From Streptomyces sp. NBC_00190 (GTDB lineage: Bacteria > Actinomycetota > Actinomycetes > Streptomycetales > Streptomycetaceae), in contig NZ_CP108131.1 of assembly GCF_036203305.1 (NCBI RefSeq), forward strand, positions 744,001-808,000: DNA of 64,000 nucleotides, read 5' to 3'. Shown here piece after piece: positions 1 through 6,971 of this stretch. The position numbers and the translations under genes are program-made. Below the pieces are notes generated by a model. That model ran no database searches, was not told the origin of the DNA, and saw nothing but the letters and a program-made list of their open reading frames with translations. Positions within the stretch are counted from its first letter, which is position 1; every line of letters starts with the position of its first letter.

Positions 1-48
1 GGGCTGTCGTCCGCTGCCCCGTAGGGGTACTGGCGGGGGGCTGGGCGC

Positions 49-258
49 TTGTTGACGATCAACGTGGCGGTGCTGCTGGTGGTCATCGTCGTTCTGCGGC
101 TGCGTCGGCGCACACAGGCCCGGAGCCGGTTCGACGAGAAGATGACCGTGATCATCGTTCTGGCGCTGGGGATCGTCCTCGCTCCCACCGAGGTCGGTCA
201 GGGCGTTGCCGACTTCCTCGGCCAGCTCGTCAGCGGCGTCTCCCAGGCCGGCCAGTGA
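49..258 (+). CDS. Small single-pass or two-pass membrane protein
   Basis: A 69-residue protein with an N-terminal hydrophobic stretch (residues 3-16), a basic arginine-rich turn (17-30) and a second hydrophobic stretch (about 33-55). I recognise no named domain. It is followed by a nuclease gene on the same strand, and similar small membrane proteins often sit beside replication or transfer genes of actinomycete integrative elements; that association is from general knowledge and is not shown here. The start is TTG at 49, but GTG at 64 is possible. The gene lies close to the window edge, so its upstream partners are not visible. Function unknown. Confidence 0.55.
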   Translation: MLTINVAVLLVVIVVLRLRRRTQARSRFDEKMTVIIVLALGIVLAPTEVGQGVADFLGQLVSGVSQAGQ

Positions 259-343
259 CCATCACACACCACCTCCCTCTTCCGGCCGGGTGGTGCGCCG
301 TGGCCTCGCAACACGCTGTCCATCCCTGCCCGGGGAGCATCAG

Positions 344-1048
344 GTGAGCGGGCGTCGTCCTGTCCGGCGTTCCGGCCAGCGGCCCGGGCGGCCCCGGCAG
401 CGGAAGGATCAACGCCTGGAGCAGGTGGTCCTCGCCGCTCTCGCGGCCGCGGTTCTGTTCAGCCTGGCGACGGCCGCGCTGCGGTGGCTGTCCGCCCACC
501 CCTGGACCGTGGCCGTCGTATTGCCGGCGGCAGCCGCGGCCTTCGCCGCGTGGGCGTGGCGCCGCAGGGAGGCCGCCCGGTGGGACCAGGTACGGGCGAG
601 CGGCCTGCGCTACGTGCTCGGACAGCTCGATGGTCTGCATCATCGGGAATTCGAGTTCGCGGTGCGGGACCTGATGCGCCGCGACGGCTGCGCAGACGCG
701 CGACAGGTCGGCGGACGCGGCGACAACGGCGCCGACGTCAAGGCCACCGACCCGTACGGGCGCCGGTGGGTCATCCAGTGCAAGCACCGGAAGGACGGCT
801 GGTCGGGGAAGCCTGTCGGCACCCCCGACCTCCACGTCCTCAACGGCACCGGCAGGCAGGTCCACCACGGCGACGTCCTGGTCATGCTCACCAACGGCCG
901 GATCACCGGCAACGCCGCCCAGTTCGCCAAGTCCCAAAGACTCCACCTGGTCGACCGCCACCTCCTCGCCGAATGGGCCGGCGGATCCCGCCCGCTGTGG
1001 GACCTCCTGCGCGCCCTCCCTCCGACCGGCCGTCAGGTCGGCCCCTGA
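344..1048 (+). CDS. Membrane-anchored Mrr-type restriction endonuclease
   Basis: A 234-residue protein. A very basic N-terminus is followed by two hydrophobic helices (about residues 27-46 and 53-71) and then a C-terminal Mrr-catalytic-like domain (about 95-225). The PD-(D/E)XK core is visible: an acidic residue in a GADV turn (Asp131) followed by a QCK motif (Gln145, Lys147), as in type IV Mrr enzymes, which cut modified DNA. I chose GTG 344 because GGGGAG lies six bases upstream; the longer reading frame to 206 overlaps the preceding gene and lacks such a site. Membrane-tethered Mrr proteins are common in Streptomyces and their substrates are mostly untested. A restriction role is inferred from the fold only. 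Confidence 0.75.
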   Translation: MSGRRPVRRSGQRPGRPRQRKDQRLEQVVLAALAAAVLFSLATAALRWLSAHPWTVAVVLPAAAAAFAAWAWRRREAARWDQVRASGLRYVLGQLDGLHHREFEFAVRDLMRRDGCADARQVGGRGDNGADVKATDPYGRRWVIQCKHRKDGWSGKPVGTPDLHVLNGTGRQVHHGDVLVMLTNGRITGNAAQFAKSQRLHLVDRHLLAEWAGGSRPLWDLLRALPPTGRQVGP

Positions 1049-1062
1049 AACAACACTGCCCG

Positions 1063-1097
1063 CCTGCCGGACCCCGGCCTGACGGAGGACCGGCAGG
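1063..1097 (+). terminator. Hairpin after the Mrr-type gene
   Basis: A perfect 8-bp inverted repeat (1063-1070 with 1090-1097) separated by 19 bases, 15 bases after the nuclease stop. There is no U-tract, as is usual in high-GC actinomycetes. A transcription end is plausible. Confidence 0.4.
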
Positions 1098-1143
1098 GCA
1101 CAACGCGGTTCGGAGCGCACGAGCGGCCGTCCGACCCGGTCGG

Positions 1144-1149
1144 TAGCAT
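1144..1149 (+). promoter_or_regulatory. -10 element (TAGCAT) of a leaderless GNAT gene
   Basis: TAGCAT fits the TANNNT actinobacterial -10 consensus and ends six bases before the ATG at 1156. No Shine-Dalgarno sequence precedes that ATG, so transcription probably starts at or next to the start codon. No good -35 is visible. Confidence 0.45.
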
Positions 1150-1155
1150 GACCGG

Positions 1156-1683
1156 ATGATTGAGGTTCGTGACGCTGGTCCGGACGACGGCGACGTGCTC
1201 GGTGAGATCCACGCCACCGCCTGGGAGGTGGCCTATGCCCCCTTCTTCGAGCCGGAGTTCGCCGCCAGTGGAGTGCGCAGCAGGCGGAGCCGATGGCATG
1301 CCCGAATCAACGAAGGGGCGGGGACGATTCTGCTTGCCGTCCTCGATGGCCGCCCCTTGGCGCTGTCCGCCGTTCTGCCGTCTCCGACCAGACCGGGTGC
1401 CGCGGAGATCAGCAGCTTCTACAGTCACCCGGACAGCTGGGGCAGCGGTGTCGCCTCCGCGTTGATGACCGGGACGCTGCACCGTGTCCGCGATGAGGGA
1501 TTCACCGGGGTGCACTTGTGGACGTTGCGTGACACCCCGCAATCCCGCCGCTTCTACACCAAGTGCGGCTTCACCGAATCCGGCGCCGCACGGGTCTACG
1601 ACTTCGGCGACGGCAATCCCCTTGACCAGGTCGAATACGAGCGAGTCATCCCAACGCCCGCCGAGCCGCCCGCCTTCCCCTGA
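1156..1683 (+). CDS. GNAT family N-acetyltransferase
   Basis: A 175-residue single-domain GNAT protein. Residues 1-10 form the first strand (IEVRDAGPDD). The acetyl-CoA binding region is around residues 92-115 (SHPDSWGSGVASALM), a variant of the Q/RxxGxG/A loop. The C-terminal segment has LWTLRDTPQSRRFYTKCGFTE, a typical GNAT strand-helix with the conserved aromatic residue before CGF. Such enzymes transfer acetyl groups to amines of small molecules or protein N-termini; the substrate cannot be read from the sequence. It appears monocistronic and leaderless. Confidence 0.85.
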   Translation: MIEVRDAGPDDGDVLGEIHATAWEVAYAPFFEPEFAASGVRSRRSRWHARINEGAGTILLAVLDGRPLALSAVLPSPTRPGAAEISSFYSHPDSWGSGVASALMTGTLHRVRDEGFTGVHLWTLRDTPQSRRFYTKCGFTESGAARVYDFGDGNPLDQVEYERVIPTPAEPPAFP

Positions 1684-1956
1684 CACCTCCGAGCAGGTCA
1701 GTGGAACGAGACGAAGTCCGTTGACCGGTCGCGCCCCTGCCGCTGGCTCCGCCCCTGGCTCGGCCGCCGCCACCCCTGCCGCCCCTGCCGCTGTTTCTGT
1801 CACACGATCGGATGTCGTTGCGGCCCCATCCGGTGGGACACGTCCCGACTCCCCCATCCCCAGGTCCGGATGCGTGCAAGGTGGGTCCAGCTTTCGGCGC
1901 CCCGGCACCCTCCGCCCGGCGCGCTGCCCTGCGCGCGACGGAAGGGCCTGTAACCG

Positions 1957-3867
1957 ATGGCGATCGCGAGGACCCTGCTGCCCGCCCTGCTCTCCTTGGC
2001 ACTGGCGGGCGTCCCCGCAGTGCTCCCCGGCCCCGCCGCGGCAGCAGTTGTGCCCTACGACGGGCAGACCCACCGCGAAACCGCCCTGTTCAGCGTGAAG
2101 TCCACCAACAACGCGGCGGCCCAGGCCTTCACCGTTTCCGGCACCCAGCTCTCCCGAGTCAGTGTCTACCTGGGCAGTGGTGCCGCGACCGGGACCGTGA
2201 CCGCACAGGTCCGCCGGGTCCGCACCGACGCCGGGTCGGCGGTCGCGTCGAAGACGCTGGACCTCGCCGCCCTGGGCGGGGCCGGCGCGGGCTGGGTCGA
2301 ATTCCCGGTCAGCGCCGCCGTCACCGCGGGCGCCACGTATTACCTGTTCGTCCAGGCGACCACCACGGAGAGCAAGCCCATCGCCTGGTACGGCACGCGG
2401 CAGTCCGTACCCGACTCGCTGACCAGCTGGAACTACGACAGGGCGTACTGGGGCGGCTGGCACGCCGACGCCTCCCGGCTGGCCTTCCACGTCAATCCCA
2501 CCGGGAGCGAGCGCTGCGGGGAGACGGAGCCCTGCTACGTGCCCACATCGGCACTCGCGGCCCGTACCTCGGGACTGCTGACCAACCGGGTGGCCACCGA
2601 GGCCGTACTGCCCTCCTTCGCCGTAGGCGCCTCCTACGTGGACGGCAGCAACGTGCTGCGTCTGCCGTCCGGCCGGTGGCGGTACCTGCCCGACGGAGCC
2701 TCCGCGTCCACCGTGGTCGCGGCGGACGACCCGGGCGCCCTCGCGCAGGTCGACGAGAGCCGCGCCTGGCTGGCCACGGGCCAGCTGCCGGGGATCACCG
2801 CCGCCCAGCGGGCGGCTGCGCAGCGCGCCCTGCTGTCGATGCGGGCACTGCTGAAGCCGAGCGGCGCGTTCGCCGCGGGATGGTCGCCCGCCTGGCAGTA
2901 CTCCTGGCCCCGGGACGGCGCTTTCGCCGCCGCCGCTTTCGCCGCCACCGGGCACGACGAGGAGGCGTACCGGATCCTCGGCTACGACGCGCGTACCCAG
3001 CGGGCCGACGGGACCTGGGAGGCGCGTACCAAGCTGGACGGCAGCGGACCGCCCGATGCCCGGAAGTGGCAGCTGGACGGCAACGGCTGGGTGCCCTGGG
3101 CCACCTGGCAGTGGTACCGGGCGGCGCCGCCGGACGGGCGGGACGAACGACTGCGCGAGCTCTACCCGATGGTGCGCAAGGCCGCCGACTACGCGGCGCG
3201 GTCCCTGGGGCCGGACGGGCTGCCGCCGGCGTCCCCGGACTACTGGGAGCTGGACACCGCGACCACCAACATCGGTACCGCCGCTCCGCTGCTGGCCGGG
3301 CTCAACGCCTCGGCGGACCTCGCCGCCCGGCTGGGCATGGGCGGGGACGCGGAGCGCTGGGAGGACGCGGCCCGGCGGCTGTCCGCCGGTATCGCCGACG
3401 CCTTCGCCCCGCTGGGTTACCAGCGGACCGTCGACGGCAAGCACGGCCGGGACAGTGCGGTCGCGTTCATGGCGCCCCCGTTCAACGCCGCCCCGCCCGG
3501 CCTCGGCGGAGCTCTGGACTCCACCTACCGGGCGCTGCTGCTGCCCAACGGCGGTGTCTCGCCCGGCAACGACCCCGATTTCAGCTGGGGATCGTACGCC
3601 TGGACGGCCAGTACCTCCTTCTTCGCCCTCGCCTGGTCGGGTACGGGCGAACAAGCGAGGGCGGCCAGGGTGCTGGACTGGGTTCTGTCGAAGCGGAACG
3701 GGCTGGGTGAGCTTCCCGAAACCGTGAACGGGGCCGGGCTGCCGTCCTCGGTCGCACCCTTGGGCTGGACGGACTCGCTGGTCGTGCTCACCGCGCTGGC
3801 CCTGCAGGGCTCCCCGCAGCCCGCCCCGCCGGCGCGGGCGAGTACCGCGCCGGCCAACGGGAACTGA
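1957..3867 (+). CDS. Secreted glycoside hydrolase family 15-like protein
   Basis: A 636-residue exported protein. The signal peptide covers about residues 1-30 and ends in an AAAA stretch. An N-terminal beta-rich module (about 32-185) looks like a non-catalytic domain. It is followed by an (alpha/alpha)6-barrel of the glucoamylase/glucodextranase type (about 200-615). The WPRDGAF signature near residue 315 and a YWELDT segment near residue 430 are typical of GH15-like proteins; glutamates there are the candidate general acid. A role in cleaving alpha-linked glucans outside the cell is inferred from the fold. GAAGGG lies 10 bases upstream of the ATG. It converges on the beta-helix gene at 3890-5272. 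Confidence 0.75.
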   Translation: MAIARTLLPALLSLALAGVPAVLPGPAAAAVVPYDGQTHRETALFSVKSTNNAAAQAFTVSGTQLSRVSVYLGSGAATGTVTAQVRRVRTDAGSAVASKTLDLAALGGAGAGWVEFPVSAAVTAGATYYLFVQATTTESKPIAWYGTRQSVPDSLTSWNYDRAYWGGWHADASRLAFHVNPTGSERCGETEPCYVPTSALAARTSGLLTNRVATEAVLPSFAVGASYVDGSNVLRLPSGRWRYLPDGASASTVVAADDPGALAQVDESRAWLATGQLPGITAAQRAAAQRALLSMRALLKPSGAFAAGWSPAWQYSWPRDGAFAAAAFAATGHDEEAYRILGYDARTQRADGTWEARTKLDGSGPPDARKWQLDGNGWVPWATWQWYRAAPPDGRDERLRELYPMVRKAADYAARSLGPDGLPPASPDYWELDTATTNIGTAAPLLAGLNASADLAARLGMGGDAERWEDAARRLSAGIADAFAPLGYQRTVDGKHGRDSAVAFMAPPFNAAPPGLGGALDSTYRALLLPNGGVSPGNDPDFSWGSYAWTASTSFFALAWSGTGEQARAARVLDWVLSKRNGLGELPETVNGAGLPSSVAPLGWTDSLVVLTALALQGSPQPAPPARASTAPANGN

Positions 3868-3884
3868 GGCCGGACGCGCCGGCC
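3868..3884. terminator. Bidirectional hairpin between convergent genes
   Basis: GGCCGG-ACGCG-CCGGCC, a perfect 6-bp stem with a 5-base loop, begins directly after the stop codon of the glycosidase and just before the end of the opposing beta-helix gene. It probably ends both transcripts. Confidence 0.5.
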
Positions 3885-3889
3885 GACGG

Positions 3890-5272
3890 TCAGCCGGTGC
3901 AGCCCGGGACCGCGCCGGCGGGGCTGCAGTTGTTCGGCCGGTTGTCGCGGATGATATCGCCGTTCAGGGTGAGGACGCCGGACGCCTTGAAGATGCCGCC
4001 GCCGTCGCCCGCCCGATTGTGGGTGATGGTGTTCTCCTCCAGCGTGGTGGTGCCCAGCCCCGTGGACCCTCCGGCGTGGTAGAGCCCGCCGCCCTGAGCC
4101 GTGCCGTCCTTCGCGGTGACCGTGTTCCGGAAGACGCTGTTGCGCCTGGCCGTCAGGGCACCACCGTCGGGGTTGTCGAGGCCGCCGCCCTGAGCCGTGC
4201 CGTTCGGTGCGTCAACGCTGTTGCCCGTGATGTGGCTGTCGGTCAGGTCGAGCGTGCCGAAGGGGCCCACGCGGACGCCACCACCTCGGGCGGTGCCGTT
4301 CTCGGCGACAGTCCGGTTGCCGCTGATCTTCACCTTGCTCACGGTCATCAGGGCGTTGTTCGCGATGCCGCCGCCCTGCGCGACACCGTGCGGCGCGTCC
4401 GACGTGTTGTCCCTGATGGCGCCGCCGGTCACGGTCAGTCTGCCGGGCTCCGGGATGCCGTTGGAGACGGCGGCACGTGCGAACCCGCCCGGGGCGAAGG
4501 AACGGTTCTTGCTGACGATCGTGTCCTCGACGGTCGCCTCGGCGAAGCTGATGATCCCGGCCCCGAAGGCGAAGCTCTGGGTGTCCTCGGTGACGGTCGC
4601 GGTGTTCCCGGTCAGCCGGGAGCGGGTGACGGTCAGCGGACCGTCGTTCACGACGGCGCCGCCGGCGGCGCCACCGCCGATGTCGCTCCCGCTGTAGATG
4701 ACGTGGTTCCCGGCGACCTCGGTCTCGCTCAGGCTTCCGGTGCCGGGGTTGTCGATGGCGCCGCCCTGGGCGAACACGTCGGACCGGGACGTATTGCCGA
4801 TGAATTTACTGCGGGTCACGCTCATCGTTCCGGTGTTGGAGATTCCGCCACCGCAGACGATGCCCGGGAGCTGGTCCTCGAAGAACGGGCAGTCGATGGC
4901 GAAGCCGCCCTTGATCGTGGTGCGGTCGAGCGTCAGATTTCCCGTCCCCGCGACAAAGAGGATACGGAACTTCGGAGCCGTCTTGTCGCGCGCGATCGTG
5001 GCGCCACGGCCGTCGATCGTGATCTCGCTGCTGATCTCCGGCAGCCCGTTGCCGGGGCTGCCCGGGTCGGGTGCCGTCAGTCGGTACGTGCACTTGTGCG
5101 CCAGCCGGATTGTGTCCGGTCCGGGTGAGCTGTTCGCGGTGTTGATCGCCGCGACGAGGTCCGGGACCGAGCAGCGAACCGTCACAGTGGCGGCGTGAGC
5201 GGCCGGGGCGGGAACCGCCACCAGCGCACCCGCGACAAGGCCGAGGACGGCCGGGACATGCCGACGAGACAT
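3890..5272 (-). CDS. Secreted right-handed parallel beta-helix protein
   Basis: A 460-residue protein with a clear signal peptide (residues 1-27, ending AHAA). After a short CSVPDLVAAINTAN segment typical of polymorphic-repeat and pectate-lyase-like proteins, about twelve imperfect coils follow to the C-terminus. Each has the pattern of a hydrophobic strand, an Asn/Thr-rich turn, then a GGG or GGA corner (for example TAQGGGL and TARGGGV). These repeats build a parallel beta-helix. No catalytic residues of polysaccharide lyases can be named, so an adhesive, wall-associated or carbohydrate-binding role is equally possible. A strong AGGAGGAG lies just upstream of the ATG at 5272. Confidence 0.75.
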   Translation of the reverse strand: MSRRHVPAVLGLVAGALVAVPAPAAHAATVTVRCSVPDLVAAINTANSSPGPDTIRLAHKCTYRLTAPDPGSPGNGLPEISSEITIDGRGATIARDKTAPKFRILFVAGTGNLTLDRTTIKGGFAIDCPFFEDQLPGIVCGGGISNTGTMSVTRSKFIGNTSRSDVFAQGGAIDNPGTGSLSETEVAGNHVIYSGSDIGGGAAGGAVVNDGPLTVTRSRLTGNTATVTEDTQSFAFGAGIISFAEATVEDTIVSKNRSFAPGGFARAAVSNGIPEPGRLTVTGGAIRDNTSDAPHGVAQGGGIANNALMTVSKVKISGNRTVAENGTARGGGVRVGPFGTLDLTDSHITGNSVDAPNGTAQGGGLDNPDGGALTARRNSVFRNTVTAKDGTAQGGGLYHAGGSTGLGTTTLEENTITHNRAGDGGGIFKASGVLTLNGDIIRDNRPNNCSPAGAVPGCTG

Positions 5273-5454
5273 CGGGGACTCCTCCTGTGTGCTGTACGGC
5301 CGGCCGTCAGGGCGCCGCGGTCGGCCGAGCCCAGCCGATCATGAGCAGCGGCCGTCGGCTTCCCGGCGTGATCCGTATGGCGCGCGCGGGCACCCCGTAC
5401 GGGCGAGCGATGGCTCGGACGGGGCACGAAGGCGCAGAAGGGCCGAGACGCGCG

Positions 5455-5600
5455 AACGGGGGCATCGGCGGTCTCGGCGCCCGCGCCGTCCGGCTGCTGC
5501 GCGCCATCGCCGCCTGCCCGATCACCGCCGTGGACCCCGTCCCGGCCGCCCGGCACCGAGCCCTGGAATTCGGCGCGGACCTGGCCCAGCCTGCGCGAGC
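5455..5600 (+). pseudogene. Remnant of a zinc-type alcohol dehydrogenase (NAD-binding segment)
   Basis: The gap 5273-5808 is not empty. One plus-strand frame reads GGIGGLGARAVRLLRAI, then TAVDPVPAARHRALEFGADL. This matches the Rossmann beta-alpha-beta of medium-chain dehydrogenases: a GxGxxG loop, an acidic residue at the end of strand two, and the ALEFGAD segment. The flanking frame has no zinc-binding or catalytic half and no plausible start, so I call it a decayed fragment. Codon bias matches its surroundings, which suggests in situ decay. The similarity covers about 46 residues and is from recognition only. Confidence 0.5.
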
Positions 5601-5808
5601 GGTCCTGACCGACGGCGGCTTTTACCAAAATCGATTCCGGACGTCAAGCCACGTATTCAAGTGGTGTGACAGCCGTCCCCTCGCAGGGTTTATTTGAAGT
5701 ACGCCCCCACCGGGAACCCCCGGAGAATACGGGCCGAAACAATTACTCCCGGCCTTTTCTGCGGGACGATATTCACGCCCTCTTTTTTACACCGAATGGA
5801 GAATTCCC
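5601..5808 (+). promoter_or_regulatory. AT-richer upstream region of the small secreted protein gene
   Basis: This stretch is visibly lower in G+C than its neighbours (runs such as CTTTTTTACAC and GGTTTATTTGAAG) and ends in TGGAGAA six bases before the ATG at 5809. It probably holds the promoter and an untranslated leader. No single -10/-35 pair stands out. Confidence 0.4.
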
Positions 5809-6246
5809 ATGTTCGAGCGTTTCTCGACCCGTCGTATCGTTCTGGCCGGAGCTTCCCTGGCGCTGGTGGGTGGCGGTATCGCCCTTCCGGCGACCGCGAT
5901 GGCCGCCCCGGTCGCCGCCCCGCAGCAGGCCGTCACCCTCGCCCATAGCGACGACAGCGCCGACGGCATCGGTACCGGCGGTGACTCCAACGCCGAGAAC
6001 ACCACGGTCGGTGGTACGGCCACCGGTGGCGCCGCGAACACCGGCGTCGGCAACTGCAAGGGCAAGTGCGTGATCAGCACCGGCAACGCCCAGGGCGGCA
6101 ACGCCAGCGCCGACGCCACCAACCTCGGCGACGCCACGGCCGTCGGCGGCGACGGCACCGGCAAGGGCGGCACCGTGAACAAGGTCAACAAGCAGGTCAT
6201 CAAGAACCAGCTCAAGCAGGACCTGAAGCAGAAGCTCGGTAAGTGA
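5809..6246 (+). CDS. Small secreted Gly/Asn/Thr-rich protein
   Basis: A 145-residue protein with a signal peptide (about residues 1-32, ending AMAA). A low-complexity Gly/Thr/Asn/Ala-rich middle follows (about 50-115) with short imperfect repeats (GGTATGGAANTG, GNAQGGNASADATNLGDA). It contains a single Cys pair (GNCKGKCV, residues 83 and 87) that could form a disulfide. The C-terminal 30 residues are very lysine-rich and helical (KQVIKNQLKQDLKQKLGK). This layout suggests a cell-surface or matrix-binding protein, but I recognise no family. It has an AT-rich leader and a strong terminator, so it is a separate transcript, perhaps highly expressed. Confidence 0.7.
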   Translation: MFERFSTRRIVLAGASLALVGGGIALPATAMAAPVAAPQQAVTLAHSDDSADGIGTGGDSNAENTTVGGTATGGAANTGVGNCKGKCVISTGNAQGGNASADATNLGDATAVGGDGTGKGGTVNKVNKQVIKNQLKQDLKQKLGK

Positions 6247-6301
6247 CGACACCGACAGCCCCGCAGCCCCCGGGATTCCGTCCTGGCGAGCCGCCCGTAC
6301 A

Positions 6302-6340
6302 GCAGATGCCGGAGAGGCCCACAACCTCTCCGGCATCTGC
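6302..6340 (+). terminator. Strong intrinsic-type hairpin
   Basis: A perfect 16-bp stem (6302-6317 with 6325-6340) with a 7-base loop, 56 bases after the stop of the secreted protein gene. It is the longest perfect hairpin I saw in the window. The rest of the gap, 6341-6598, holds only short unconvincing reading frames and no recognisable feature. Confidence 0.8.
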
Positions 6341-6598
6341 GGTGTGGGGCGACCACTCCTTCAATCGACTCATCGCGCCGGACCAGCCCCGGGCCGTGGT
6401 CCGCGGAGAGGACGGTTCGGCCCTGGTGCGGCTGCCAGTCGAGCCATTGGTGCCGGTCACACCCGGTCCGCGGGGGCCGCGGAACCAGCCGTGGCCGCCC
6501 GGCGGCCACGAGCGGGACGCCCCGGCGCGCGCGGGCGTGGATCTGTACTGGACCGATGTCTCCCCACGCCCCCAAGTCGCGTGCCATGATGCTGAGTT

Positions 6599-6967
6599 AT
6601 GACCGAGGGGGAAGGTTTGTCGAATAGGGCTGTCCGCGTGCGCCTGGGGCAGGGTGCGAGCGCGAGCGATGTCGGGGCCCTGAAGGCGTGGCTCGAACGG
6701 GAGCACAAGCTGGAGGCGCTCAGAAGCAGCGGCGACCTGGAGATCAGGGAGCGCGCGGGGGCCGAAGAGCACCCCGGCAGCCCGATGGGGGCCGGGCTGG
6801 AGATCCTGCTGGTCGTGGTCGGCATCGTCGGCCCCGCGCTCTTCGACGACGTGTACAAGCAGGCGAAGAGCGGGGTACGGGCGTGGCGGGAGAACCGCCG
6901 CTCCGTGGAGCGGGGCGAACCACCGGAGGTCGAGGTCGAGGTCATGCCGGACGGCGACGCGAGGTAG
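6599..6967 (+). CDS. Effector-associated constant component EACC1-like protein
   Basis: A 122-residue protein. An N-terminal beta-alpha segment (VRVRLGQGASASDVGALKAWL, residues 11-31) is followed by a short charged linker, a hydrophobic Gly-rich helix (MGAGLEILLVVVGIVGPAL, about 63-81) and a basic helix (DDVYKQAKSGVRAWRENRR). This matches the EACC1 pattern reported for actinobacterial NTP-dependent and caspase/trypsin conflict systems, where the small protein sits next to the effector gene. Its biochemical role is unknown; a link between sensor and effector has been proposed. Only four bases separate it from the caspase gene, so the two are surely co-transcribed. The ATG at 6599 has no good ribosome-binding site upstream. 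Confidence 0.75.
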   Translation: MTEGEGLSNRAVRVRLGQGASASDVGALKAWLEREHKLEALRSSGDLEIRERAGAEEHPGSPMGAGLEILLVVVGIVGPALFDDVYKQAKSGVRAWRENRRSVERGEPPEVEVEVMPDGDAR

Positions 6968-6971
6968 TCCG

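Noticed and set aside
1731..1793. Direct repeat CGCCCCTGCCGCTG before the glycosidase gene
   Set aside because: Low-complexity CCTGCCGC runs are common at this base composition; no operator pattern or structure is visible.
1033..3654. Long open frame on the minus strand through the glycosidase gene
   Set aside because: It is antisense to a convincing GH15-like gene and has no recognisable domain; long antisense frames are expected at this G+C content.
6243..6602. 119-residue frame between the small secreted protein and EACC1
   Set aside because: It starts inside the previous stop region, runs straight through a perfect 16-bp terminator stem and has no domain or codon pattern of a gene.
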